A stretch of DNA of 64,000 nucleotides, taken from positions 186,001 through 250,000 of the forward strand of contig NZ_JANJZD010000005.1 in assembly GCF_024623325.1 (NCBI RefSeq). The letters are read 5' to 3'. The notes below the pieces were generated by a model. It had not been told where the DNA came from. It worked only from the letters and a program-made list of their open reading frames with translations, and ran no database searches. Below are positions 47,325 to 56,637 of the stretch, in pieces (the stretch's first letter is position 1; every line of letters starts with the position of its first letter). The position numbers were made by a program, and so were the translations under genes. This stretch comes from Acetatifactor muris. Lineage in GTDB: Bacteria; Bacillota; Clostridia; Lachnospirales; Lachnospiraceae.

Positions 47325-48092
47325 ATGTCGGAAGAAATAAACCATGCGAAACAGAACGACGCGGAACAATACCCCCTTATAAAGAGTCCTGTGGAAGAAC
47401 AATCAAAGGGAAATGTGCATTCTCTGCCAGAAGACATGCATGTCCCTGTGACTTATCACCATGATCATGATTCTCAGGGAGCCAGACCTGATTGTGTCCG
47501 GGAGAAAGCCGCTGCCTATGATATAAGCCGGAAACGCCAGGGGGAATATACGGTTGCGGATTACTATGCCTGGCCGAAGGACCAGCGGGTGGAGCTCATC
47601 GACGGCAGGATTCATGTTCTGGAGGCGCCGGATTTTGTCCATCAGCGGATTACAGGGGAAATGCTTTTTGCCATAAAATCCTTTATCCACCGGAACGGCG
47701 GCGACTGCATCCCGCTGCTCTCTCCCATCGACGTCCGGCTGGACTGCGACGACAGAACCATGGTACAGCCGGATCTCATCATCCTGTGTGATAAAAGTAA
47801 AATCAGGCGCTGGGGCGTCATGGGGGCTCCCGATTTTATCCTGGAAATCCTCTCCCAGACCACCAGAAGAAAGGACTGCACCAAAAAGCTGCAGAAATAC
47901 AGTGATGCCGGCGTCAGAGAATACTGGATTCTCGACCTGGAGAAGAAGCGGCTCCTCACCTATGATTTTATCCATGATAATATGCCCTGCATCTACCCTC
48001 TGAAAGATGCCGCACCCCTTGCCATTTTTGACGGTCGGCTGCAGATTGACCTGGACGAAATCGCGGCGCTGATTCAGGACTGGCCGGAATAA
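47325..48092 (+). CDS. Uma2 family protein, tandem paralog without HTH
   Basis: 255 aa, ATG at 47325 with AAAGGAG upstream. The C-terminal 200 residues nearly repeat the previous protein (same VELIDGRIHVLEA, VQPDLIILCDKSK and PDFILEILSQTTRRKD), but the N-terminal 45 residues are unrelated and lack the HTH. The nuclease-fold residues are intact. It is separated from its paralog by 75 bases and probably co-transcribed. Confidence 0.85.
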   Translation: MSEEINHAKQNDAEQYPLIKSPVEEQSKGNVHSLPEDMHVPVTYHHDHDSQGARPDCVREKAAAYDISRKRQGEYTVADYYAWPKDQRVELIDGRIHVLEAPDFVHQRITGEMLFAIKSFIHRNGGDCIPLLSPIDVRLDCDDRTMVQPDLIILCDKSKIRRWGVMGAPDFILEILSQTTRRKDCTKKLQKYSDAGVREYWILDLEKKRLLTYDFIHDNMPCIYPLKDAAPLAIFDGRLQIDLDEIAALIQDWPE

Positions 48093-48201
48093 TTTTGACA
48101 GCAGAAAGCCTTTTCCCGGTCCGATCACAGAGTCCTTTTGAAGCAGCTTTTACGATTCCAGTCTGTCCGGAGCTAATTTTATATAAAATGCCGAAAGATC
48201 A

Positions 48202-48232
48202 AGGGGCAGCAATGTTTTAAACTGCTGCCCCT
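48202..48232. terminator. Hairpin downstream of the tandem Uma2 genes
   Basis: AGGGGCAGCA (48202-48211) pairs perfectly with TGCTGCCCCT (48223-48232) across an 11-base loop. The U-run is weak, so terminator strength is uncertain. Confidence 0.5.
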
Positions 48233-48258
48233 GTTACTACTTGTCAAGGATATATTCA

Positions 48259-48411
48259 TCATTTTTCATCACTTTTTCTTGGTCTGCCCTGTTTTCTATG
48301 CTCTAAATCGTGGAGAATGACACGCTTTAGCTTGTCCTCTACGCTTTGGGTACTGGTAGCAGAGAAATGTACCTCGACTAAGTAGGTCGTCTTATCAATC
48401 TTATTTTGCAA
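48259..48411 (-). pseudogene. TnpW-like small mobile-element protein remnant
   Basis: A short minus-strand frame (about 50 codons from a TTG at 48411) reads KIDKTTYLVEVHFSATST then QSVEDKLKRVI, the core of TnpW-type small proteins carried by transposons of gut Firmicutes. There is no good ribosome binding site or ATG start, so the N-terminus seems lost. The C-terminal tail is basic (RKQGRPRKSDEK). No other gene is visible in 48093-48465. Confidence 0.5.
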
Positions 48412-48465
48412 ACAGGGCGTTACTCTATCGCTGTTACTATATTTGCTTTTGATTGATATGATTAA

Positions 48466-49201
48466 TTATGCCAACTGAATTGATTGGCTTGCTAATTCTT
48501 TTATTGTATCAAGAGATAATTCTGTATAATCGGCTATATCTTCCAATGACATTTTTCCTGCTTTAATCATACGAATAGCCATTCTTTTTGCTTTATTAAA
48601 CTCAGCTTCATTCCTCATATCTTCCATAATTTTACACATAGCCGCAACTCCTTTCTCGTCTTGCTTAAAATATCGTGCTTTTTTAGCAAGCGTTTCATAA
48701 ATCATATCATCGGGATTAGTGCATGAAAAATCGTACATCAGCTTTCCAATCTCATCGTTGCCCCTATATTTCCCATTAACATATATGATATGCGAACCAT
48801 CGCCAAACAATACCTTGTTTTCCCCGATAGTAACATATCGTTCTACCGGATATATCGGCTGATTTCCTTTCATCACATCATTTTCTGTTATGCCTTGCCC
48901 TTTTTGCGCCTGCTCCTGCTTCTGACCTTTGAATTTCAACATCAAATTCCTTATCGGTACTGTCAATCGCATGAACATCTAAAACAGCCGAACGTCCTTG
49001 CAAATTCTTCAATGGTTCTTGTGTCCTGACCGATTTAACTTTTATATCCTCCTGCCCTAAAACAATTTGTAGTATCAATTCTACACCTTCAAAATTATCT
49101 GCAAGACAGACGGACATAAAATCATCATCCATATATCGGAGTGATTTCAGACGTTCTAAATCCTGTTGATGTGTCTGCTCCGTTGTATTCAAAAATATCA
49201 C
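48466..49201 (-). pseudogene. Rpn-type PD-(D/E)XK recombination-promoting nuclease, internally deleted and frameshifted
   Basis: The 5' frame (49201 to about 48878) carries YMDDDFMSVCL, the nuclease core LDVHAIDSTDKEFDVEIQR (Asp and Glu-x-Gln) and AGAGAKRARHN. The 3' frame (to 48466) resumes at ITENDVMKGN and continues through GDGSHIIYVNGKYRG to the end. In intact relatives about 30 residues separate these two points, so a deletion that is not a multiple of three has removed them. Rpn proteins are transposase-related nucleases. The broken gene probably yields no active enzyme. Confidence 0.8.
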
Positions 49202-49277
49202 CTTCTTCCACTGCTTTTATTATACATCGGACAATTCCTTTTGAAAACTGAATTTCTCATGAAATTTTCTCGGTTTT

Positions 49278-49769
49278 CTAAAGTGAATTATCAAATGTAA
49301 ATCCTGTTTCATTTGCCTTCGTTGCAGTAAACGTATCATACTTCCCGTTTGTATACTCTGCAATAACCTTACTCCAAAAGTTTTGAGCGGGTAAGTTGTT
49401 AATCCACTGGGATATTTCCCACCCACCATGAAACTTATCAAAAATCTTCATAGCGGCTATCTTGCCAACTCCTTTTTGCCTGTATTTCTTCATCACAAAA
49501 AATTCTGCTATGTTATGAGGGTTTGGCAGACTATTATGTTCACAACAGGAGCGTACTAAAACCAGTCCTGCAAGTTTTCCATTTACCCTGATAAAAAAAG
49601 GATGTCTGCCTTCTTCATTCCAGTAATCATCAATATGCTCATATCCAAAATATCCATATTCGTTTATGTCATCATTGGAAAACTCTGAAAAATCATAATT
49701 ATACAATTCCAACATCTGGATAAAAACAGATTTCTGCTCGTATAATATAGGTTCTACACTAATGTCCAT
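49278..49769 (-). CDS. GNAT family N-acetyltransferase
   Basis: 163 aa, full GNAT domain. The acetyl-CoA loop is visible in AEFFVMKKYRQKGVGKIAAM (near residues 90-105) preceded by LAGLVLVRSC. The opening segment DISVEPILYEQKSVFIQMLELYNYDFSEF is shared by a group of Firmicute acetyltransferases. Substrate unknown. It stands alone between two decayed genes. Confidence 0.85.
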   Translation of the reverse strand: MDISVEPILYEQKSVFIQMLELYNYDFSEFSNDDINEYGYFGYEHIDDYWNEEGRHPFFIRVNGKLAGLVLVRSCCEHNSLPNPHNIAEFFVMKKYRQKGVGKIAAMKIFDKFHGGWEISQWINNLPAQNFWSKVIAEYTNGKYDTFTATKANETGFTFDNSL

Positions 49770-49790
49770 GCATATCCTCCATAAAATTAA

Positions 49791-50398
49791 TTATACTGCA
49801 TAATTAAAGTACGTCTCGCTGCCCTTCACAGGGCTGCACAAACCGTATAAATCTCTTTTCCCTGCAGTACGAAGCAATTTCAGCGGTTCAATCAGATTCT
49901 TTTCATAGCATTCCGTCCAGAAATCAGGGATACTGTGATCACTGTCCTCATTGGCAATCTCATTCGGAAAAGCCTTTACCAATGCGATAAAACGTTGTCT
50001 TTCTTTGTGTTCCATTCTGTAATCCATAATACTGCCGCCTTCCATTTTTATTACAAGCGGTTGAAACAAATGAAGTTTGTGCCCTTTTGCTTTGCCTGTC
50101 TGGGTATCACACCGTGAAACCGGGTAAATGCTTTTGCAAAGCTTTCCGGCGATTCATAGCCATACTTATATGCGGCATCCATCACTGAGATATCCGTTGT
50201 CTGCAGCTCCACAGCCGCTAATGTCAGACGCCGATTCCGGATATATTCATTGGCGGTCATTCCGACAATGAAACTGAATGTCCGGTGAAAATTGTAGCCT
50301 GACATATGCACTTTCTCTGCTACCTGGACATAATTTATAGGTTCACAGATATGCTCCTCCATATAATTGATTGCCTGCTGTATGACCTGTATCGACAC
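49791..50398 (-). pseudogene. AraC regulator with GyrI-like effector domain, frameshifted and truncated
   Basis: The first frame starts at a GTG (50398) with AGGAGG 7 bases upstream and holds the AraC DNA-binding domain (VAEKVHMSGYNFHRTFSF, AAYKYGYESPESFAKAFTRF). It ends early at FNRL near 50050. The next frame picks up at QPLVIKMEGGSIMDYR, the start of a GyrI-like effector domain, and stops at YFNYAV, well before the usual end of that domain. So there is one frameshift and one C-terminal truncation. Confidence 0.75.
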
Positions 50399-50571
50399 TT
50401 TGTTTCCTCCTGCCTGTATGTACGTATTATAACGGAAGCATCCTGGAAAGTCCTGTTCAGGTTTGCACAAGTTTGTCTGCCTGCCCCGGTACGCGGTGTC
50501 CTTCCTCCAGTATAAAAGAAATCTGCCGGGATTACAATGGCAGATTTCTGAAAGTATTCTTCTTATTCTTT

Positions 50572-50733
50572 CTATTTTTCTGTGCTGATTTCCAACATTT
50601 TTTGTGTAATACGCTGTTGAACCTCCATATAATACTTCAATTCGGCATTGTTTATGTCGTTGTCATCCCAGGCCTCGAACTTCTCTTCCACTTCCTGGAT
50701 TTTGGATAAAAAGTTCGTATACTTTTTCAGCAT
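50572..50733 (-). pseudogene. Fragment of a DUF6591-like small protein
   Basis: A 53-codon minus-strand frame (ATG at 50733) reads MLKKYTNFLSKIQEVEEKFE then NNAELKYYMEVQQRITQKML. This resembles the C-terminal helical segment of DUF6591-type lipoproteins of Lachnospiraceae, from memory. The expected signal peptide and N-terminal part are absent. The remainder of 50471-50828 shows nothing recognisable. Confidence 0.4.
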
Positions 50734-50828
50734 CTCCGCGTGATTTTATTGCACAAGTTCATCGGCTCTGCCCGTGTCAAGTAAAGGACAAAAAATTTTT
50801 CAACTTTTTTCTTTACATCAAAACTACC

Positions 50829-51251
50829 TTATGCAATTTTCAATACTTCATATATTGCCTCTAAACAATCTTCTATTGTAAGTGCTTTACCGTTTTCAAA
50901 AAACACTGATGTAACAGCCCGATTTTTGCAACTCTCTTGAGTAGATAAAACATCATCTAAAATATCCCTAACCTCATCCAAATCTGCTCTGGAAATATCT
51001 AATGCATTTTTCCAATACCTAACAAAATGTTTCTTAAAAGATTCATAGTCCGAATAAAGCCCCATTGGATTATCCTGCAGGCCATATCGCATCGGCTGAA
51101 AAAGAGACGCTATATCCCTTACATATTCATATACCAACTTTTCTTTACCTCTGACATTTGACATATTTACTGATGCCGAAGTGATGTCAAGGTCAAACTT
51201 CGTCCACATATGTCTTTGAAACTGATTTCCTGTGATAAAATATTGCTGCAT
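50829..51251 (-). CDS. Uncharacterised protein downstream of the kinase
   Basis: 140 aa, family not recognised. It is soluble, mixed helical, with an acidic patch (RADLDEVRDILDDVL) near residues 88-102 and no clear catalytic motif. It lies 28 bases after the end of the broken Ser/Thr kinase gene on the same strand, so the two were probably one unit. It may be a partner or substrate of the kinase; this is inferred only from position. Confidence 0.6.
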   Translation of the reverse strand: MQQYFITGNQFQRHMWTKFDLDITSASVNMSNVRGKEKLVYEYVRDIASLFQPMRYGLQDNPMGLYSDYESFKKHFVRYWKNALDISRADLDEVRDILDDVLSTQESCKNRAVTSVFFENGKALTIEDCLEAIYEVLKIA

Positions 51252-51279
51252 ATTCCAACCCTCTTTCTAATATTTTTCA

Positions 51280-52384
51280 TTAACTAATTATTGCTAACAA
51301 CTCTCCACAATCCCCATACCGGTCCTCCAAATTTCCCGCCAGACACTTCATCACAATATTAATCTGCTTATCTAATAAATCCGGAGCGGCATTGCTCAAA
51401 TATGTCCTCATGTCGCTCCCATGGGGCGCTCTCCCACAAAGTAGCCAGTACCAGATTGCACCTATGGAATATATATCACTCCTGCAATCTCTCAATTTCG
51501 GATTTTCCTGCAATAAGGGATCAATAAAAGCACCGCCCGCCACAGCTTCGCCCGTCTTGGTTAGTTTTGTATTATTTTCCGTATCTAAAAAAGCGCTAAC
51601 TCCAAAATCAATAATCTTAAATATCTTCTCCTTCGTTGAAAACACCACATTGCTCGGTTTTAAGTCCCTATGTATAATCCCCTTTCCATGGGCATATCTT
51701 AATCCGTTCAAAATAGGCTTTATTACTTTTACACTATATTCAAAACTTAACATACCATACTTTTTCTGCAGTCCATTCAAATCATACCCCTCAATATACT
51801 CCATTCTTATAAACGGTCCTTCTGAAATCCTCCCCGCATCATATATTTTAACAATATTCATATGATTTAACTGAAACAGCATTTTAGCCTCTCTGAAAAA
51901 GCATTTTAGCCTCTCTGAAAAAGCGCCTCTCCCCCTCTCTCTGCTCATCCGATGATACAAAAATAGACGAATATACCTTCACAGCAAAATCCATATCCAA
52001 ACAAGCATTGTGATATTTAAAAACAGAGCCAAAGCCCCCATATCCTATCTGTTCAACTCTTTTATACTGCTTTATCTGTGAAAACGGATCTGCTTCTTCA
52101 TCAGAATGTTCCTCTATATATTCAATCAGACGATTTATGGAATCCGTAATCAACGTCCTTCTTCCCGCATAATTGCCGGACTCATTCTGCATATATCTTC
52201 TAAATTCATCTGCTGTCCTGCAGCTTCTTATAAATTTAGGAATCTGTTCTTTAATACTTACGTTTTCCAGCAAAGCGTTTCTCGTCTGGATATAATATTT
52301 ATCGTCAATCGTCCCATCTGTCGCTTTTGACAATAACCCCATCTTATATTCGTCCAGCATATCTATCAATTCTGTTTTTGTCAC
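51280..52384 (-). pseudogene. Ser/Thr protein kinase broken by an exact 22-bp tandem duplication
   Basis: From a GTG at 52384 (GGAGAGAGGTGAG upstream) the first frame has about 100 N-terminal residues, including IPKFIRSCRTADEFRRYMQ and YAGRRTLITDSINRLIEYIE, then the kinase P-loop GYGGFGSVFKYHN and DFAVKVY. It ends at 51884. The second frame carries FFREAKMLFQLNHMNIVKIYD, the catalytic loop HRDLKPSNV and DFGVS. The break coincides with two adjacent copies of a 22-base unit (51880-51923); removing one restores a single frame of about 360 codons. The N-terminal segment resembles a short module I associate with bacterial defence proteins, which needs checking. Confidence 0.85.
51880..51923. repeat. 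Exact 22-bp tandem duplication inside the kinase gene
   Basis: The unit CATTTTAGCCTCTCTGAAAA-AG occurs at 51880-51901 and again, identically, at 51902-51923. As 22 is not a multiple of three, one extra copy shifts the reading frame. Confidence 0.95.
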
Positions 52385-52521
52385 TGTCTCACCTCTCTCC
52401 TTAATCCAGCTTCTTTTCAGACAAAAACAATTACATTTTTCGCATCCACAGCTATTATACCCCAAAACCAACAAAGCCACAAGCACCCCGCTCATGGCTC
52501 CGTCAATCTTCCTACAAATTT

Positions 52522-53895
52522 TTACAAATCTCCCCCGCCGAACATATCCCCACCCTTCCAAACCACCTCAATCCGCCCTTCTCCAAACACCCTGATCCTC
52601 TCAATTCCCTTCCGCAGCACCCCCTTATCAAACTCCCGCAGGGCAGCTATCCCTTCCAGCACAGCCTCCCCTTCCTGGGAACCGCACCCTTTCAGTCTCT
52701 CAATCCCATCCTCTGCTTCCCCCATCTCCTTCCCAATTTCCTCAACCCGCACACCCATACTCCCCGTCCTTGCCTTAAACTGCTCCCGCGTCATACCCCG
52801 GACCGGTACTTATCATACAAAAACATCTTCTCCGCCGAAAGCCGCTCCTTCTCCTTCCGCAAAGCGTCCAACTTCTTCCCCAGCGTCTCCCTCTCCGCTC
52901 CCACATCCTTCCTCCCGGAATTGCCCAGCATCACCTCCGCCGTCTTCCGCACATACTCCATAACGCTCCCTTCCAGCTTCTCCATATCCTCCACCGCCCT
53001 CCTGCACTCCGTATCAGTCCCACAGGTCCGGTAACGGCAGCAATACTTATGGTTCTTCTTCACCATAGACCGCCCGCAGTACCCGCACACAAACAGCACC
53101 TCCCGCTTAAAGCCGCTCATATCCACGCCGCTCCTGTCCCGCTTCTTTGGCTTCGCCCTCTCATTCGCCAGAGCAAACAGTTCCTCCGACACCATCGGCT
53201 CATGCTGCCCGTCCACCACCACCCACTCCGAACGGTCATGCCACAGCATCCGCTTTCCCGTGGTGATAGACTTTTCCGAACGGTTCCACACCACCTTCCC
53301 GATATAAGTCTCATCCGACAGTATGGAACGCACCGACTGAGTCCCCCACAGCTTCTTCACCCCTCCGCCCGGATGCTGATACCTGCTGTTCTTCCTCTGC
53401 TTATACTCCACGCAAGTAAGCACACCGTTATCATTCAGATACCTCACAATCCCGGAAATCGTTACCCCTTCCGCCGCCATGGTAAATATCTTCCGCACCA
53501 CCTCCGCCGCTTCCGGGTCAACCACCAGCCGATGCTTGTCCTCCTGGGACTTCTCATACCCATACCTCGCAAAGCCGCCCAGATACTCCCCCTTCCGCGC
53601 CCTCGCCATCTGCGCGGACCGTATCTTCTTAGACAGGTCCCTGCTGTACAGCATATTGATCAGATTCTTAAACGCCACATTCAGTCCGCCCGCAGTCCCC
53701 AGCACACCTTCACTGTCATAATGGTCATTCACAGAAATACACCGCACCTCCATCAGCGGAAATATCTGTTCCAGATAACTCCCAACCTCAATATAATCCC
53801 TCCCCAGCCTGGAAAAATCCTTCACAATGATACAGCCCACCTCACCCCGCTTCACCGCCTCCATCATGTCCGCAAAACCGGGGCGCCGGAAGTCA
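52522..53895 (-). pseudogene. Large serine recombinase, N-terminally truncated and frameshifted
   Basis: The frame entering from the IS3 fragment begins at DFRRPGFADMMEAVKRGEV (about 53893), so the catalytic-serine strand is missing. The recombinase domain (FARYGYEKSQEDKHRLVVDPEAA), the zinc ribbon (CGYCGRSM...CRYRTCG) and the coiled coil follow. At KYRSGV (52791) the frame stops, and MTREQFKARTG continues in another frame to 52522, implying a one-base indel. The protein cannot be an active integrase. Confidence 0.8.
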
Positions 53896-53899
53896 GTCT

Positions 53900-54312
53900 G
53901 ATATTGTCAATATTGGTTGACACTTTTTTTACAAGGACATCAATGCCTAAGCTGCAGTATCCATAGATTCATAAAATCTCTGTCTCTTGACCATAGGGGG
54001 AAGTCCATCATTGGAGGAGCATATCCTCCGGTTGTTCCAATAGCTGATGAAGTATCTCCAGATCAGGGTTTTCAGTTCCTCGATTGTCAGTTCCTCAGTT
54101 TTGTGGCGGCCATATAGGAGTTCTTCCTTCATTCGCGCCCACATACTTTCACATCGGGCATTGTCATGGCAGCGTCCTCCGGCGCTGTTCATGCTTTGGA
54201 CAATGCCGTATTTTGCAACTGCCCTGCGATAAGTTTCGCTGGTGTACTGTGTTCCGCGGTCAGAGTGGATGACGGCTCCCCTGAGCGCCGGATAGGAACG
54301 GACTGCATTGGC
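53900..54312 (-). mobile_element. IS3-family insertion sequence fragment
   Basis: The minus strand encodes the last about 120 residues of an IS3-type orfB transposase, from NAVRSYPALRG through VIHSDRGTQYTS (second catalytic Asp region), CESMWARMKEELLYG (catalytic Glu region) and the terminal MVKRQRFYE, ending at 53947. The 5' two thirds of the element, including orfA, are missing. The 3' end probably lies near TTGACACTTTTTTT (53914-53935) against the recombinase fragment. Both flanks join directly to unrelated broken genes. Confidence 0.75.
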
Positions 54313-54429
54313 ACCCCTTTTCAGCACACGTCCTGGATTACAAAAAATCCCTTTTTCTCCCCAGCTCTCCACAAGGACGCTGCCCTCCAGATTCTCCAGG
54401 CAATACTTCAATATCTCATCCGGCTTCAT
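54313..54429 (-). pseudogene. 5' fragment of a DUF6194 family gene fused to the IS3 remnant
   Basis: The first 39 codons (MKPDEILKYCLENLEGSVLV, then ESWGEKGIFCNPGRVLKRG) match the start of DUF6194-type proteins as I recall them. The frame then continues directly into transposase sequence. The gene overlaps the 3' end of the upstream acetyltransferase gene by 14 bases, so it was the last gene of that cluster before being cut. Confidence 0.6.
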
Positions 54430-54982
54430 ATCCCACCCCTATACTTTCCAGATTCTTTTTATAAATCTCCAATTCATAAGTTTTCCCACTGCGCTGGTCT
54501 GTCCTCCGCTCCGAATGCTGATAAGTCAATCCACAAGATAAGGCCAGTGCCCTTGAAGCAAGATTCCCTGCCCGTGTAGAATAATAAAATTCCTGCCCGT
54601 CTAAAGAAATACAGTATTCCATCAATAAACGCAATATCTGTTTTCCATATCCCCTTCCCACATACTCCGGCCCCAGGGCAATACCAGTCTCATGAAAAAT
54701 ACGCGGCTCTGATTCCTCCACTCCGGCAAAACCAATGGCCTGCCCGCTGCCCCTCTCATAGACCAGCCACGCATCATGGGTCTCCTGCCACGCAATCGTC
54801 CTCTGTATCCTCTCCCTGGCCCCATCCTCATCAGCCGTCACTTTCCATACCATATATTCTGCTGTTTCCGGCCTTGACCAGACATTCCGGTATATCGATC
54901 TCCAATCCTCATATTTTGCCTTTCCCAGAATAATATCTTCTGACTCCATCCTGCCTTCATCCCTCATAAACACCCCCATCAC
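54416..54982 (-). CDS. GNAT family N-acetyltransferase (RimJ/RimL-like)
   Basis: 188 aa; the ATG at 54982 overlaps the metallo-hydrolase stop by 4 bases, and ATGs at 54967 and 54946 are alternatives. The acetyl-CoA loop is GPEYVGRGYGKQILRLLM near residue 108, preceded by AIGFAGVEESEPR and followed by NLASRALALSCGLTYQ. RimJ/RimL-type enzymes acetylate N-termini or small amines. It is coupled to the upstream metallo-hydrolase gene. Confidence 0.85.
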   Translation of the reverse strand: MMGVFMRDEGRMESEDIILGKAKYEDWRSIYRNVWSRPETAEYMVWKVTADEDGARERIQRTIAWQETHDAWLVYERGSGQAIGFAGVEESEPRIFHETGIALGPEYVGRGYGKQILRLLMEYCISLDGQEFYYSTRAGNLASRALALSCGLTYQHSERRTDQRSGKTYELEIYKKNLESIGVGYEAG

Positions 54983-55740
54983 AGCCAGACCGCCCAGTCT
55001 CCGTAATCAAAAGTCCCGCTCCCATGACGCAGTTTCCCGCTCTCCTTCAATCCCCGGAAAGCATCCCTCATACGGCCGGTAATCTCCGGCTGGATATCCA
55101 GGGAATGGTGCGCCGGGAATACCCTTTCCACAGGAAGAAGTGCCATCTTTTCCAGTGAGGAAAGATAAGCTCCCGGATCTGTAGATGGATAATACGCAAA
55201 CAAAGTATCCTTGTAGATCAGATCCCCTGTAAAAAGATATCCACGCTCCGGTTCCCAAAAGCACATATGCCCCGGTGAATGTCCCGGCGTATGAAACACC
55301 TTTATCATCCTCCCGCCAATGTCAATCTCTTCCCCGCCGCGCAGGACTACGGACGGCCTCCCCTGGAACATCTCATAGCTGCCCACATCATAACCTTCCG
55401 GCAGTTCACAACGGTCAACTACCATGCCCCTGACCGTTTCCATAGACAAAGGGAACCCGCCCGACAGCCACCCCAATTCCTCTTCATGGGCATAGAAATC
55501 CGGAAAATATTTATGCCCTCCGATATGATCCCAATGGATATGTGTAGCAACAGCCGTAACCGGCTGGTCTGTCAGCTTCACCACCTCGTCATAAATATTA
55601 CAGATTCCAAGCCCCGTATCAATCAACAGACTGCGCCCGGAACCATTCAGCAGATAACAATGTGTTTCCTCCCAATGCCGGTATTCGCTGATGATGTAAG
55701 TATCCTCATCTATCCTGTCAACCGTAAACCATTTATCCAT
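54979..55740 (-). CDS. Metallo-beta-lactamase fold hydrolase
   Basis: 253 aa. The metal site THIHWDHIGGH (HxHxDH, near residues 85-95) and the later His in FHTPGHSPGHMCFW and AHHSLD are all present. DTGLGICNIYDEVVKL is the first MBL strand region. Members of this broad group act as hydrolases of small esters, lactones or thioesters. It lies 20 bases after a GNAT gene and overlaps the next GNAT gene, forming a three-gene unit. Confidence 0.87.
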   Translation of the reverse strand: MDKWFTVDRIDEDTYIISEYRHWEETHCYLLNGSGRSLLIDTGLGICNIYDEVVKLTDQPVTAVATHIHWDHIGGHKYFPDFYAHEEELGWLSGGFPLSMETVRGMVVDRCELPEGYDVGSYEMFQGRPSVVLRGGEEIDIGGRMIKVFHTPGHSPGHMCFWEPERGYLFTGDLIYKDTLFAYYPSTDPGAYLSSLEKMALLPVERVFPAHHSLDIQPEITGRMRDAFRGLKESGKLRHGSGTFDYGDWAVWL

Positions 55741-55760
55741 CTGTTTCCTCCTGAAAATCT

Positions 55761-56243
55761 TTATCCCTTTCCACCTGCCACCTTTTCCATTGTATGGTAA
55801 CAGAGATAATCCCCGCCCCCTGTCTTAATCTTCTCATAGGTTTTTATCCGGTATCCCCGTTTCAAATACATGCTTTCCGCCGGGAAAGACGCATCAATAT
55901 GTACCGCCTGATACTGCTGGAAAACCATATCCTCCAGGAGATCCATCAACCTGCTTCCGTAACCTTTTGCCTGATATTCCGGTAAAATAAACAGCCTGCA
56001 GATCTCATTCCCCCGGATACTCCCGGTTCCCACAATCTCTCCCTGCACCGCCGCGAAGTAAATATCTTCCCTGGCAACCGCTTCCCTTATCCTCTGTTCG
56101 TTATGCAGATCCAGAAAAAACTGTACTGCCCCGGAAGGATAATAATGGGGATAGACGGCCCTTATTGCCTTCTCCACAATCTCCGCCACCTTCACCGGAC
56201 ATTCCGCCTGCTTCAACTCCATACAAAAATCTGCATTCCTCAT
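55761..56243 (-). CDS. GNAT family N-acetyltransferase
   Basis: 160 aa. Core motifs are IVGTGSIRGNEICRLFILPEYQAKGYGSRLM (acetyl-CoA loop near residue 95) and a C-terminal MYLKRGYRI strand. Substrate unknown. First gene of the GNAT - metallo-hydrolase - GNAT cluster. Confidence 0.87.
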   Translation of the reverse strand: MRNADFCMELKQAECPVKVAEIVEKAIRAVYPHYYPSGAVQFFLDLHNEQRIREAVAREDIYFAAVQGEIVGTGSIRGNEICRLFILPEYQAKGYGSRLMDLLEDMVFQQYQAVHIDASFPAESMYLKRGYRIKTYEKIKTGGGDYLCYHTMEKVAGGKG

Positions 56244-56276
56244 CTGGCTGCCTCTTTCCGTCCAATTTCTATCATT

Positions 56277-56579
56277 TTAACATATTACCCTTTTCATCCA
56301 GCTATCTAAAAAGGCAATCTGTTCATCTGTATGAAACCAATGTTCCCCATTTTCCATCACAGTAAGAGCCGCATGATGACTACTGACAAACATATCCACT
56401 GTCTGACGGGATATAAGAGTATCATTTCCTGCATATAAGATCTCCGTAGGAATATTCCATGTTATTGGATTAGCCCTGACAAAACATAAATATGCCCATG
56501 ACAGCTTTTCTCCAAAATCAGTAATAATTTCCTCCTTTTCGCACAGTTCCTTCTCCGATACATCCGCCCACCCCATCAT
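56277..56579 (-). pseudogene. C-terminal piece of an alpha/beta hydrolase cut by the mobile element
   Basis: A 100-codon frame begins MMGWADVSEKELCE and carries IPTEILYAGNDTLISRQTV (catalytic Asp region) and the final catalytic His in MENGEHWFHTDEQI. The nucleophile-serine half is missing. The sequence upstream of about 56580 changes to the GC-rich mobile element, so the missing half was displaced by that insertion. Confidence 0.75.
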
Positions 56580-56637
56580 AAGATTGCGTTTTATTAGGAA
56601 AACACACTGTCAAAAGGATTTTATGCTTTGGCGGGGG

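Noticed and set aside
51884..52561. Start of the kinase frame at 52561
   Set aside because: The first 59 codons are Cys-rich and without a ribosome binding site; the GTG at 52384 has a strong site and begins the recognisable N-terminal domain.
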